In this document: positions 18,546-30,226 of the stretch, piece by piece
Numbering within the stretch: position 1 is the first letter of the stretch
How the letters are laid out: every line of letters begins with the position of its first letter
Source of the DNA: Gigantopelta aegis
Lineage: Eukaryota; Mollusca; Gastropoda; Neomphalida; Peltospiridae
Direction: 5' to 3'
Assembly (NCBI RefSeq): GCF_016097555.1
Contig: NC_054701.1
Span: forward strand, 62,151,543-62,215,542
DNA: 64,000 nt
Made by a program: the position numbers and the translations under genes
Notes under the pieces: generated by a model
What the model saw: only the letters and a program-made list of their open reading frames with translations
What the model was told of the DNA's origin: nothing
The model's database searches: none

Positions 18546-18949
18546 AAAAAAATACAATAATAATAATAATAAAATAAAATTAATAATAACATTAAAAAAA
18601 ACAATAAAAAACATAAATTCATCAACTAAGGTAAATCACAAGTAAATGTGGATCTATAGGCTCACATATACATTGTATAATGGAATCCAAAAATATTTAA
18701 AGTTTTAGGTATCACCTCCTGCATAGATCTGCTTATTAAATTGTAGAAGGAAATTCTTTGGAATTAAATATAATTAATAATTATCCCCCCCCCCCCCCCC
18801 ACACACATCCAAAAAAAAGAAGAAAAAAGAAAAGAAAAAGAAATTAGCAAAATTGCAGTAATTACTTATCTCTAAATTTAATCATCATTTTATCATTTTA
18901 TATTATCAAATCCATCAGATGCATTTCTACAAGACCTAACACAATACTT

Positions 18950-19065
18950 CATAAATTTGTATTGGGAAACAAAACGAACAGAATTGAATGAAAAATCTTG
19001 TGTAGACCAGTCAAGGAAGGAGGGCTTGGTATGTTTAATATACATCACCAAATTTCTGAAGACTA
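18950..19065 (+). pseudogene. LINE ORF2 carboxy-side fragment, probably same relic
   Basis: NLYWETKRTELNEK followed by a KEGLVCLIYI-like segment matches the LINE segment usually written FIWxxKxxRI...GGLxMxNI. It lies about 400 bases downstream of the reverse transcriptase fragment in the same strand, at plausible spacing for one decayed element. Confidence 0.55.
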
Positions 19066-19103
19066 TGTTGATATGTAAAACTGTTAATCAGGAACCAAAA
19101 TGC

Positions 19104-19199
19104 AGGCACGTAGGAACGACATCTGCAGTGGGGGGCATAATCTCTAATGGGGGTTTACAGTCTCTAGTGAGGGGAGCAAAAAAAAAGTACATTTTCATA

Positions 19200-19230
<31 letters not shown>

Positions 19231-19260
19231 GCGCGTGTCTAACTCCTCCCCCGATTCCTA
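19104..19260 (+). repeat. G-family repeat with G run
   Basis: It starts caggcacgtaggaacgacat and ctgcagtggggggcataatc and contains a 24-base G run at about 19203-19227. The same opening words occur near 25338 and 60017. Confidence 0.65.
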
Positions 19261-19417
19261 CAGGCCAGAAATGGAAAGGTGTTTTATTCTAATGTTTCTC
19301 TTAGTTCAAAAATCTAACAATATTTGGAAATTATTAGCCATACAGAACTGTAAAAAGCTAAAATTTAAATTAAAATTATTAAAAATAAAGGTAAACAACA
19401 GAAGACACCCTAAACTT

Positions 19418-19676
19418 TTCATTGGGCTATTTCTCGCTCCAACCAGTGCACCACGACTGGTACATCAAAGGCCGTGGTATGTGCTATCCTGTCTAAGGGA
19501 TGGTGCATATAAAAGATCCCTTGCTGCTAATCGAAAAGAGTAGCCCCCTGAAGTGGCGACAGCAGGTTTCTTCCCTCAATATCTGTGTGATCCTTCACCA
19601 TATGTCCGACGCCATATAACCGTAAATAAAATGTGTTGAGTGCGTCGTTAAATAAAACATTTCTTTCCTTCCTTCC
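19418..19676 (+). mobile_element. SINE, body with tail T1 (5' truncated)
   Basis: It begins inside the head A region (cattgggctatttctcgctc) and continues through the whole body to gtgcgtcgttaaataaaac and a ttctttccttcc terminus. Confidence 0.9.
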
Positions 19677-20404
19677 ATAAACGTTTCAGGACAAATCCCT
19701 CACCTATCCCAGGTGCCATTACAGCCCCTTAATCAAAATAGTAGTATTTTTTTCAATTACTACGTGAGACATTGCGCGCCTGCACAAACAGAATAAATTT
19801 CGTGCAATTTGAGGGAGCCCACTAATCGATAGAAAACGGCCCGTAGAGCGTTACAAGTATACAATTTAGATATTAAAAATATGCTAAAAATAATTTTGTG
19901 TCGCCCCTTATCGTTTCAGCTTGTCTTGTTTCGCGTCGCCTGATAAACAAAATACCTTTTATAATTTTGTGAATATCGTATAGAACCGATAAAACGGTGA
20001 GATAAGGGAAATAGTTTTTATTCAAGTGCATGGGTTGTATAGACATAAAGATTAGTAGTTTGTGTACTACATTCAGTCCTACTTGTACTACTGTTTCCGC
20101 ATTCTTAAATTTGCTATTTGAATTCTTAATATAAATGTCATTGTGCTATTTTACTTTATATCCAATTATTTGCTAAGAAAATATTTGTTGTTTCGTACGA
20201 GACGGGGATATATGTTGAAGGAAACCAAATTGAATAATGAAGCTTCACCTGACGAACTGGGTTGGGATTTTTTTTGGTGTCATGAAGTTTGTTTTATTCG
20301 CTTAAGGTTCAATCACGCTTCCCTGGGCACACATCTCAACTGGCTGGGCTGTCTGTCCTGGACATGCTTAATGATGTCCTTGTTAGTGACGAGAGAGTTA
20401 AACG
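19677..20404. other. Unannotated intergenic DNA
   Basis: No supported gene; the short frames at 20143-20477 run into the following SINE. Confidence 0.4.
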
Positions 20405-20711
20405 TTTGTTTTGTTTAACGATACCATTAGAGTACATTGATTTATTAATCATCGGCTATTGGATGTCAAACATTTGATAATTTTGACATATAGTCTTAGA
20501 GAGGAAACCCGCTACATTTTTCCATTAGTAGAAAGGGATATTTTATATACACCACCCCACAGACAGGATAGCATATGCCACGGCCTTTGATATACACACC
20601 ATGGTGCACTGGCTAGAACGAGAAATAATCCAATGGGCCCACAGACGGGGATCGATCCTAGATCGACCGCGCATCAAGCGAGCGCTTTTACCACTGGTTT
20701 ACGTCCCGCCT
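20405..20711 (-). mobile_element. SINE, head A with tail T2, full length
   Basis: Reversed: tail T2 (gtttgttttgtttaacgata), body, head A (gggatcgatcctagatcgac, ttaccactggtttacgtccc). Well preserved. Confidence 0.92.
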
Positions 20712-20769
20712 TTATAGAGTTGGAGAGAGAGAGAGATGGAGAAGATGATAGATAGAAAGACAGATGGAC

Positions 20770-21070
20770 ATAATGGCGGTTCCCGGCAAAATAATTTATT
20801 AACTTTTGCGTTGAAATGTTAGCATTATACATTTAATACCCACAAAAAATTATAACTAAATAATTTTATTTACTAGTAGAAAAAAGGTTTTTTTTATTGA
20901 AAATCTTTAGTGGACGACCAGTATAATTTGGCGCGTTCATTTGAGGCGAACACTCCTCGTTATACCAGGCAGATATTACAGACAAGTTTGCTGTCTTCGT
21001 GCAACTCATTTGTCTCTGGCAGCCCATCTCAGTCAACTTGCCATATTTTGTGGATTCGCTGATTTCATAA
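20770..21070 (+). repeat. Dispersed repeat, copy 2, carrying the empty site
   Basis: It shares ataatggcg, gaggcgaacact, aagtttgctgtcttcgtg and aactcatttgtctct with 4130-5175. Here the last two words are contiguous, while in copy 1 they flank the 825-bp TIR element. Confidence 0.75.
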
Positions 21071-21123
21071 GATTTACTACGATGAGATAAATGTGGTACG
21101 GAACGAGACTCTGTTTACACGGC

Positions 21124-21363
21124 TCGTTTCAGCCGGTGCACCACGACTGGCATATCAAAGGCCGTGGTATGTACTACCCTGTCTATGGGATGGTGCATAT
21201 AAAAGATCCCTTGCTGCTAATCGAATAGAGTAGCCCATGAAATGGCGACAACGGGTTTCCTCTCTCAATATCTGTGTGGTCCTTAACCATATGTCTGACG
21301 CCATATAACCGTAAATAAAATATGTTGAGTGCGTCATTAAATAAAACATTCCCTTCTTTTCTC
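21124..21363 (+). mobile_element. SINE, body with tail T1, 5' truncated with target duplication
   Basis: A 10-bp repeat tttacacggc flanks the copy at 21114-21123 and 21364-21373. The SINE starts tcgtttcagccggtgcacc, so truncation happened at insertion. Confidence 0.88.
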
Positions 21364-22356
21364 TTTACACGGCATATAAGCACTTTACAGTTTCAACATT
21401 ACTGAGTTATTTATAGTAAAAAAATAATGCGTGGGATCGATTAATTTCTAACAAATAAATGTAAATATAGCGAATTCTGGGTACATCCGCGTCCTGGTTA
21501 TTGAAAGGCTTTTCGTGTGGAACAGCGATTCGATTTTATAAACAACATAAAGAGAAACTCAGCATTAATTTACATATGTCAAAAATGTAAAGAGAACATT
21601 GTAAACATGAAAGGTAAACACTTTTAATTCGTGGAAACGACGCAGACCTGAAAATGGCAAATGTTTTAAAACGGTGTGCTACTGACGTTATATTTTGCAA
21701 TTGCTCGAAATTTAATGGATGTTTTTTTAAAAGGCAATGTTTCGTTTTTGTAAGTATATTGGCTATATATTTTTATGAACTATTTGGCTTTCCGTGTAGA
21801 ATATCGATAAAGATGGCTATCTTGCTTTAATATATTGTAAAAATATTTTTAAAAATTCAATGTCACCCGAAGCTACGTTAAAGATAATTATTACAACTCT
21901 ATACATAGTGTCCGAACCGGGAAGTAAGGACCCTCCTCCGCAAATACAACACTCCTACATTTTATTTACACTTTGTAAAGTACAATGTCAATGATGATTT
22001 CCCCAGTTTCGCTATCGTTCTTAAATCATTGATTTAACATATAAACATGTGACGGTGATGATGGTTGTGCACGTGGTGATGATATTGAAGAGGCTCAAAG
22101 TGCAAACGAAAAAAAAAATTATAATAAAAATCCCAAAACATTAAAATGTTGAATCATCAGGCGCGTGTGATGGGGTTAGGGGTCAAACACCACCACCCCA
22201 CCCCCGGTTAAAGCGAATTTTCCGCTCCTTTTTTTGGTCAATATATTTTTTCAGGGGAGTATGACTTGACATCCCTATGAAACTTTACTCTTTTTTTTCT
22301 TTATTATTTTTTTTTTTTTAATTTCACCACAAAATACACAAAATAGAACTCATATA
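21364..22356 (+). repeat. Segmental duplication, copy 1
   Basis: Starting ctttacacggcatataagca and ending near ccacaaaatacacaaaatag, this block recurs 1973 bases further on with scattered substitutions and small indels. Shared landmarks include gtccgaaccgggaagtaagg and atggttgtgcacgtggtgat. No gene was recognised in it. Confidence 0.95.
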
Positions 22357-22547
22357 ATTATATTGATAAAATAAATATATAGAAATAAAATAAATAAAAT
22401 ATTATAAAAAGGTCTCATAAATATTAATATTATAAATGTGTAAATCAATTCTATATATTCTGTAAATATGTACCGATAAGTAATTCTAAAACATAAATAT
22501 AAGCCAGTTAACGCTAGCTGTTGACGCATTTTGATATGTATATGTAT
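22357..22547. other. Spacer between duplication copy 1 and the SINE cluster
   Basis: AT-rich, not repeated after copy 2, no feature seen. Confidence 0.4.
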
Positions 22548-22560
22548 TGTTTGGCAGTTA

Positions 22561-22990
22561 AAGTAAAGTTTGTTTTATTTAACGACGCCACTAGAGCACA
22601 TTGATTTTTTATTTTATCATCGGCTATTGGACGTCAAACATATGGTCATTCTGACACTGTTTTTAGAGGAAACCCGCTGTCGCCACATAGGCTATTCTTT
22701 TTACGACAGGCAGCAAGGGATCTTTTACTTGCGCTTCCCACAGGCAGCAAGGGATCTTTTACTTGCGCTTCCCACAGGCAGGATAGCACAAACCATGGCC
22801 TTTGTTGAACCAGTTATGGATCACTGGTCGGTGCAAGTGGTTTACACCTACCCACTGAGCCTTGCGGAGCACTCACTCAGGGTTTGGAGTCGGTATCTGG
22901 ATTAAAAATCCCATGCCTCGACTGGGATCCGAACCCAGTACCGACCAGCCTGTAGACCGATGGCCTGCCACGACGCCACCGAGGCCGGTA
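22561..22990 (-). mobile_element. SINE, head C with tail T2, with internal 35-bp duplication
   Basis: Flanked by tgtttggcagtta (22548-22560) and tgtttggcaatta (22991-23003), a 13-bp target duplication with one mismatch. The body segment gcaagggatcttttacttgc plus gcttcccacaggca is present twice in tandem. Confidence 0.93.
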
Positions 22991-23008
22991 TGTTTGGCAA
23001 TTAGTGAG

Positions 23009-23336
23009 GGCGGGACGTAGCTCAGTGATACAGCACTCGCTTGATGCGCGGTCGATCTAGGATCGATTCCCGTCGGTGGGCCCATTGGGCTATTTCTCAT
23101 TCCAGCCAGTGCTCCACAACTGGTGTAACCAAGGCCGTGGCATGTACTACTCTGTCTGTGGGATGGTGCATATAAAAGATTCATTGCTGCTAATCAAAAA
23201 GAGTAGCCCATTAAATGGCGACAGCGGGTTTCCTCTCTCAATATCTGTGTGGTCCTTAACCATATGTCTGAAGCCATATAACCGTAAATAAAATGTGTTG
23301 AGTGCGTCGTTAAATAAAACATTCCTTTCTTTCCTC
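23009..23336 (+). mobile_element. SINE, head A with tail T1, full length, at the left edge of duplication copy 2
   Basis: Complete head (gggcgggacgtagctcagtg, ggatcgattcccgtcggtgg), body and T1 tail. Its tail and 3' flank match the SINE at 21124-21363, but its 5' flank does not, and no matching target duplication was found. Confidence 0.93.
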
Positions 23337-24320
23337 TTTACACGGCATATAAGCACTTTACAGTTTCAACATTACTGAGTTATTTATGGTAAAAATGTGC
23401 GTGGGATCGATTAATTTCTAACAAATAAATGTAAATATAGCGAATTCTGGGTACATCCGCGTTCTGGTTATTGAAAGGCTCTTCGTGTGGAACAGCGATT
23501 CGATTAAATACCCAACACAAAAAGAAACTCAGCATTAATTTACATGATATGTCAAAAATGTAAAGAGAACATTGTAAACATGAAAGGTAAACACTTTTAA
23601 TTCGTTGCAAACGACGCAGACCTGAAAATGGCAAATGTTTAAAAACGGTGTGCTACTGATGTTAAATTTTGCAATGGCTCAAATGTAAATTTTTAAAAAG
23701 GCAATGTTTCTTTTTTTGGTTAGTATATTGGCTATATATTTTTATGATCTATTTGGCTTTCCGTGTAGAATATCGGTAAAGATGGCTATCTTGCTTTAAT
23801 ATATTATAAAAAAAAAAAAAAAAAAAAAAAACTTTCAGTGTCACGCGAAGCCACGATAAAGATAATTATTACAGCTCTGTAGTGTCCGAACCGGGAAGTA
23901 AGGACCCTCCTCCGCAAATACAACACTCCTACATTTTATTTATACTTTGTAAAGTACAATGTCAATGATGATTTCCCCAGTTTCGCTATCGTTCTTAAGT
24001 CATTGATTTAACACATAAACATGTGACGGTGATGATGGTTGTGCACGTGGTGATGATATTGAAGAGACTCAAAGTGCAAACGAAAAAAAAATATTATAAT
24101 AAAAATCCCAAAACATTAAAATGCTCAATCATCAGGCGCGTGTGATAGGGTTAGGCGTCAAACACCACCACCCCACCCCCGCTTAAAGCGAATTTTCCGC
24201 TCTTTTTTTTTTTTTTGTCAATATATATTTTTCAGGGGAGTATGACTTTTTCTTTTTTCTTTAATTTCTTTTTTTCTTTTTTTTATTTCACCACAAAATA
24301 TACAAAATAGAACTCATATA
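23337..24320 (+). repeat. Segmental duplication, copy 2
   Basis: Second copy of 21364-22356, same orientation. Differences include longer poly-A near 23812-23831 and loss of the acatccctatgaaacttta segment near its end. Confidence 0.95.
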
Positions 24321-25337
24321 TATTTTTGTGTAATATTTTAAAGTAGTACAAGATACATTGTAAATGTATGAAAGTCACTATAATTTCTTTAAAGCAATTA
24401 ATTAACTGTAAATTGAAAAAGAACTTCTTTTTTTAAATTAAGAAAAAACTTCTTTTTTTTAAATCTATGAGGAGTAATAAGCTTAGATCTGATCTTCAAT
24501 ATTAACTAGTTAGAAAGAAGGAAGATTTTATTAAAGATTATTTTATGCTTCCAAATTGTGGAACGGTTCTTCATTATTTTAAGCAAGTGTTTATTGAAAA
24601 TAAAATAAAACTTTTGTCTTTGTGACGGTGATGTTTATTCATCAGGTGGGTTTGTTTGTTTGGGGTTTTTTGGGGGGGGGGGTTTTGGGTTTTTTTAAAT
24701 ATTTTATTCACCTTCTTCAATATGTAACAACATTTTACATTTTACAAAGTGTCACCAGCACCAAAAGCAAGTTATTGTAGTAACATCTACCAATAGAACT
24801 CTTTCACATTCCACTGCGCATGTGCCCGTTGCGGGGTAACTCGAGGACGCAAACCGCGAACTCACGCGAGATCTCGCAAAATAGACCTGTGGACAAGTTG
24901 GGGGGCATAGACAATGGGTGGCCACGCAATAGGAATGTGAATATCTCCATGATTAATTCTTCTATCAGTAGGGAACCCAAAAATTCTGTCGAGATCCAAT
25001 ATGACTTATTGAAGACATTTGTGAATTATTGCTTATCACGAAATAAAACAATATTTGGTTGTTAACGCCCGACAAACCATCGGTTCGGATTCGTACGCAG
25101 TAAATATCGGACATGGGCTGAAATAATATTAATGTGTGCGCGCGTGTATGTATGCAGATATTTATTGTATTTAACATGATTTAAATATCTGTAAAGCATT
25201 ATACAGATAAATAGACCTACATTCAGGAGTCTTATCGGGATTTCTTTTCACCAAGTTATTTAAAATTTGTTCGGTATTTGGAATAAAATTAAATGATACA
25301 TATGGAATTTGAGCTATGGTATTAGAAAACATTAGAA
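24321..25337. other. Unannotated intergenic DNA
   Basis: AT-rich with a G run near 24669-24682. The frame at 24820-25065 shows no recognisable domain. No other feature. Confidence 0.4.
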
Positions 25338-25505
25338 TCAGGCCCGTAGGAACGATATCTGGAGTTGGGGAGGGGAGGGGGCACAATCTGTAGTGGAGGG
25401 ACACAGTATAGTTGGTGGGGGGAGCCATATTTTAAACCGGGTTTATAAAAGTGGGGATTGGGGGCCCCCCCCCCATGCCCCCCCCCCCCCCCGGCTACGC
25501 CACTG
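25338..25505 (+). repeat. G-family repeat with G and C runs
   Basis: Opens caggcccgtaggaacgatat, then ctggagttggggaggg, and closes with C runs and ggctacgccactg. This is the most complete G copy. Its Gly/Pro-rich frames are repeat translations. Confidence 0.75.
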
Positions 25506-25591
25506 TCGTGCACTCCTTCCCCCCTACACTTTCAACGGAAATATTTCAACAGACACTCATGGGTGTGTCATTTAATTGTAATACTATATTT

Positions 25592-25884
25592 GGGGCGGGA
25601 CGTAGACCAGTGTTAAGGGTTCATCTGATGTGCGATCAATCTAGGATCTATCCACGTCGGTGGCCCCCATTGGGGGTTTTCTCGTTAAGCCAGTGCTCTA
25701 CAACTGGTGTAAGGAAAGCCGAGGTACGTACTATCTTGTCTGTCAGATAGTGCATATAAAATATCCCTTGCTGCTAATCGAACAATGTAGCGGGTTCATC
25801 TATGATTATTTATGTGGTTATTACCATACAATCGAAATTAAAATGTGCTGATTGCGTCGTAGTCCTAAGTGCGTCGTTAAACAC
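25592..25884 (+). mobile_element. SINE, head A with degraded tail
   Basis: Head A (gggcgggacgtagaccagtg), body (gtctgtcagatagtgcatat) and a T1-like end with the gtgcgtcgttaaac word, running straight into a 23-base C run. Confidence 0.8.
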
Positions 25885-26479
25885 CCCCCCCCCCCCCCCC
25901 CCCCCCCCCTTCCAATAATTCTGAATTAAGATAATTTTACGGGGGAGCATACATCCGAACCCAAAGAAACTCACGTCAGCCTACCACCCCCGGTGTTTAC
26001 TTGCTTCTGCCGTGCATGAAAGCATATTTTATTTTTCTTTGTTTTAATACTGTATATTTAGTACTACGTTACCCTTTGGCCCGTTTATTTTTATGACAAC
26101 TGCGTTACCCTTTGACCTGTTTATTTTTATTTGAAGCTCATTTTAAGAAGGATAACAATAAGCAGCTTTATTTGCGGTAAACACGAGAGCGGAAATGAGT
26201 TAGTATTATTTGATTGCATCTCGTGGGTAACTCCGAGGTAGAAGGTCGCCAACTGCTGTTTTATTATTGTTTCTGGCCATGTCAACATTCAGATTAACAT
26301 ACTCTTGTAGGCGCGGAATGTCGCACCTCGTTGACGATAGCTTGGTTCTTTGAACTCTGGAGAAATGCCACGTGCAGTACCAGCCTCGCCCCATTCGCCA
26401 TTCACGTGTGCTCCAAACTAACTCACTCACTCGCGCACTACACAAACGCACACGTGCATGTACACACAACTACTCTGTA
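25885..26479. other. C run, 38-bp tandem duplication and unannotated DNA
   Basis: A C run at 25885-25908 abuts the SINE end. At about 26065-26140 the segment cgttaccctttggcccgttt and tatttttat is present twice. No gene recognised. Confidence 0.5.
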
Positions 26480-26954
26480 TATATAATTCTCTCTCTCGCA
26501 GTCTCTCTCTGCCTCACTCCATCTCGCTCCCTTTCTCTATATCTCTCCCTTCTCGCTTCCTTTCTTTTGCTTTCTTTCTTTCGCTTTCTCCCTCACTCTC
26601 TTGCTCCATAAACGTGCGAGACGGGGGACGGGGGGGGGGGGGGACCTACCCTTCCCAGTCCTGGAGAACACCCTTGGTTTCGGGCAAAAACAATAAAATT
26701 AAAAAAAGGTCGCGCAAAATGAGCTGACCAGAATACTTTTCATCATGTATTTCCATCATTCTACTCACACTATTAGTTTTAATCCATGTAAAAATGCGCG
26801 GATGTAAATGTAATCCAGATTCGGGAACTTTCCTTTAATTCGGGCAAAAGCCAGCCTGCCTACCCCCCCCCCCCCCCGCACCCCCCCCCTACAAAAATGG
26901 GAGCCCATACGCCTATGTCTCACTCCATACATCTCTCTCATCACCCCTCCCCTT

Positions 26955-27035
<81 letters not shown>

Positions 27036-27055
27036 TTCGCTCTCTTTCTTTCTCT
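26480..27055. repeat. Pyrimidine-rich tract and (CT)n microsatellite
   Basis: Imperfect pyrimidine tracts at about 26485-26605, G and C runs near 26627-26642 and 26863-26890, and a pure (CT)n at about 26961-27034. Confidence 0.85.
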
Positions 27056-27221
27056 GCAAAAAATATATTACCCAATATTCGTTGATGGACTACGTGGCAC
27101 ATTGCCGTACGAAGCATTTAACTAAATGCATAGTAAGCTTGTTTATATACATTATTTCAGCAACATTTTATTGAAAACTAGGTTACTCTTGCTTAAGGAC
27201 AACATTTGTTCAATATGCAGG

Positions 27222-27498
27222 AATGAATGAATGAATGAATGTTTAACGACACCCCAGCACCAAAAATACATCGGCTATTGGGTGTCAAACTATGGTAATG
27301 CAAACAAATAAGGTGATGATCAACATCAATATAAAAATTCAAGATTAAAATAAAAACAGTGTAAAGAACTGTGCAACAATACAAATATCACAGATAGATA
27401 CTGACTTTTACTCAAACTTTCAATTTGTGCTGTATTGGCCATTCTCAAAGAGAATGTTACACCCCTGCACCACGGTGAGGTTACAGCACGCGCAGGGG
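27222..27498 (-). mobile_element. E retroposon, full length with target duplication
   Basis: A perfect 12-bp duplication tcaatatgcagg lies at 27210-27221 and 27499-27510. In sense orientation the copy starts cccctgcgcgtgctgtaacc, has the stem cattctc-ttt-gagaatg, and ends ggtgtcgttaaacattcatt plus (ATTC)n. Confidence 0.92.
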
Positions 27499-27759
27499 TC
27501 AATATGCAGGTTCCCTACTTATAACAGATTTGCTCTAATATGGATTTTTAACCTACTTTTTGGATGTTTATCATTCATACAAATTATTGCAGTATGTACC
27601 ATCATCTCGTGGAGAGTCATTTATGTAGGCTTATCATTTAGTTAAATAATATTGTTTTAAAAACAAATTCAATCAAAAGAAGAAGAAAAAATCCACCTTT
27701 AAATCTGTTAAGTGCTGTGTTCGTTGACCATCTGATAAATTACGAAATTATAAATGTAG

Positions 27760-27905
27760 ACTTTGGAATTTGATTGAAAACATATTTTATTGGATAAACA
27801 ACAAAAGGATTGAGCACAAGTTTGCCAACTTACTAGGCCCTGACCTATATACATACAATATAATGGCGACAATGACTGAATTATAATATAATAGTAATGT
27901 ATACA
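27760..27905 (+). repeat. Dispersed repeat, second copy of 17729-17870
   Basis: Shares acatattttattg, gccaacttactaggcc and atacatacaatat. Family unknown. Confidence 0.6.
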
Positions 27906-28423
27906 CATATGGAATTACATACATATTTGTATGCCGTAAGAAGTTAGACACGAAATCAGAGACACACTTAAACGTACAGTGATTATCAACGCTAGAATGG
28001 AGGCGCCTGGTTCACCAATCCCGGATAAATTCTGAAATTTGCCGAATTTCAAGCGAAGTCCTGAAATGTGTCGAATTGTGTAAGAATGGAATAACCGCTG
28101 ATTCAGCAATGTGGTAAACACAATTTCCTTTCCTTTTCTAAAGATTAAGTCTCTACCATAGGCGTACGGGCTTCTATTTTTGTATGGGGAAGGAGAGGCT
28201 GAGTTTTGCCCGAATTTAACGAAATTGCCCAAATCTAGTTAACAGTAATTATACTGCCAAACAGCTAAATAGTGTTGCAAACGAATCACTATAATGCACT
28301 TTTACATGGATTACAAATAATATTGTGGGTAGAATGATGGAAATATATTATGTTGAAAAGGTTTCAGATTTCCCGAATATCTCTATCGTTTTTGCCCGAA
28401 TTTGATTATTTGCTTCAGTACTG

Positions 28424-28426
<3 letters not shown>
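27906..28426. other. Unannotated intergenic DNA
   Basis: Contains recurring cccgaatttra words near 28020, 28208 and 28395, too short to define a family. No gene recognised. Confidence 0.35.

Positions 28427-28468
<42 letters not shown>
28427..28468. repeat. (CA)n microsatellite
   Basis: About 20 CA dinucleotides. Confidence 0.95.
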
Positions 28469-28470
<2 letters not shown>

Positions 28471-28558
28471 ACACCGTCTCATACGCTTTTGGTCTCTACT
28501 ATCAGGTATTCACGAACTTTTGTCTTTTCAAAATTCCCTTTGACTCTGCCTTGTGTAG

Positions 28559-28871
28559 GGGGCGGGATGCCCAGTGGTAAACCGCTCGCTCGATGCGCGG
28601 TCGGTGTGGGATCGATCCCCGTCCGTGGGCCCATTGGGCTATTTCTCGTTCCAGCCAGTGCACCACGACTGGTATATCAAAGACCGTGGTATGTACTACC
28701 CTGTCTGTGGGATAATGCATGTAAAAGATATCTTGCTGCTAATCGAAAAGAGTAGCCCATGAAGTGGCGACAGCGGGTTTCCTCTCTCAATATCTGTCCT
28801 TAACCATATGTCTGACGCCATATAACCGTAAATAAAATGTATTGAGTGTGTCGTTAAATAAAACATTTCTT
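28559..28871 (+). mobile_element. SINE, head A with tail T1, full length with target duplication
   Basis: A perfect 14-bp duplication tctgccttgtgtag lies at 28545-28558 and 28872-28885. Head A is intact (gggcgggatgcccagtggta, ggatcgatccccgtccgtgg). This is the best reference copy for the A/T1 type. Confidence 0.96.
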
Positions 28872-28885
28872 TCTGCCTTGTGTAG

Positions 28886-29565
28886 AGATACTATTGTGAT
28901 GGCGATATCTTCTTTTTTTTTTTTTTCCGTTCAGATTTGTTGTTTGCCAACTTGTTACGGAGCTTCGTTGACAAGGTTGTGTAAAATAAGCTAAGTGGGA
29001 TACGCGAAGTCCACAGCCTTGTTGGTTTGGGACTAGCATTCGCCGGGATTGTGTGGTGCGATGGAATTATACTTTTGTTTCAAAACGTCTTAGGATTGCT
29101 AAGGACAAACTGCGGCTTAACTGAAAATTTACCTAACACGTAGAGGGAGGTACGTTGTATGCCTGATACCTGTGTACATGTAAATAGTTCCCCGTGTTGA
29201 TATTGTCCCGTGTGGTAGGTATCCTGGAAGCAGTTTTGCGTGGAACTGGTTTTGTTGATAGTAGCGAGTTTACCCATTTAGACAGACAACAAGGTCTAAC
29301 AGCAAGGTCAGATTATCATTCAATGGGAACACGTTATCTATATACTACCAGAGACAGAGGGTGATTTAGGGGACCATCCGGAACCACAGACCCAGTCCCA
29401 TCCCCCCACCCCACCCCCATAAACCCGACATTGTCGTTATGCTATCTCACTCATTTTAATACCGATATTCCAGTGACAACGTTGCGTCCCCCTCCTGGAT
29501 TCGCTCTTAAACGTTCTACTTTTTTCTCTCTATTCCCAGAGTACGTGTGCATTCAAAACGTTTTT
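28886..29565. other. Unannotated intergenic DNA
   Basis: No gene or repeat family recognised; C-rich segment near 29400-29417. Confidence 0.4.
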
Positions 29566-29795
29566 CGGTGGGCTCATTGGGCTATTTCGTGCCTCAGCCA
29601 GTGCTCTACAACTAGTGTACTATCCTCTATGTGGGATGTTGCTTATAAAATATCCCTTGCTGCTAATCGGAAAGAGTAACCTAATTGCGTTGCGGCAGCG
29701 GATCTAAATTTTCTTTCTCATTATCTGTGTGATCCTTAACCATATGTCCGACGCCATACAACCATAATTAAAATATTTTTAGTGTTTCGGGGAAA
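29566..29795 (+). mobile_element. SINE, body with tail T1, diverged
   Basis: Starts cggtgggctcattgggctat; body shortened in the middle; T1 words gtccgacgccatacaaccat remain. Confidence 0.8.
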
Positions 29796-29884
29796 AAAAT
29801 CCTTAACAAAACTTTTATCACTTTATGTTATTTTACGTGTTTCCACTTAAGGTACAAGAACACTGTGCTGGTCGCATATCTCCG

Positions 29885-30015
29885 AAATCAGCCCCAAGTT
29901 CAGCTAGCAAACGTTTCGCTAACGTTCGCGAACTATTTGATTGGTTTTCGACATAGCCATTTAGTTTAACGTGAAGCGCATGAACCAGTCTAGCGGATGT
30001 TTTTCTGCTCGGTCT
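29885..30015 (+). repeat. Short repeat with GTTCGCGAAC palindrome, copy 1
   Basis: Shares gccccaagttcagc, caaacgtttcgctaacgttc, gcgaactatttgattggtt and ttttctgctcggtc with 37878-38015. The ends are loosely inverted (gttcagc at left, ggttgaac at right in copy 2), suggesting a small MITE. Confidence 0.7.
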
Positions 30016-30032
30016 GGCTGTTAATGGTTAGT

Positions 30033-30050
30033 GAGACACACACACACACA

Positions 30051-30082
<32 letters not shown>

Positions 30083-30104
30083 ACCATATACACGCACATA
30101 CAGT

Positions 30105-30145
<41 letters not shown>
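30033..30145. repeat. (CA)n / (GCAC)n microsatellite
   Basis: CA repeats interrupted by GCAC units and short non-repeat words. Confidence 0.95.
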
Positions 30146-30199
30146 AGAACTGTTGAATTTCGAATTATATCGGCGCTTTTTTTTTTTTACATCGTGTGA

Positions 30200-30226
30200 T
30201 CATTTCTAGAACATTTCTAGAACATT
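30200..30226 (+). repeat. 11-bp tandem repeat resembling heat-shock element halves
   Basis: Two copies of catttctagaa and part of a third. Each contains TTCTAGAA, the paired HSF half-site, but the spacing between pairs is not canonical and there is no gene beside it. Confidence 0.4.

Noticed and set aside
25322-25575. Gly- and Pro-rich open frames
   Set aside because: They cross the G and C runs of the G-family repeat and depend on homopolymer length.
30200-30226. Heat-shock element
   Set aside because: TTCTAGAA pairs are present but the spacing between pairs is three bases instead of two and no gene start is nearby; kept only as a tandem repeat.
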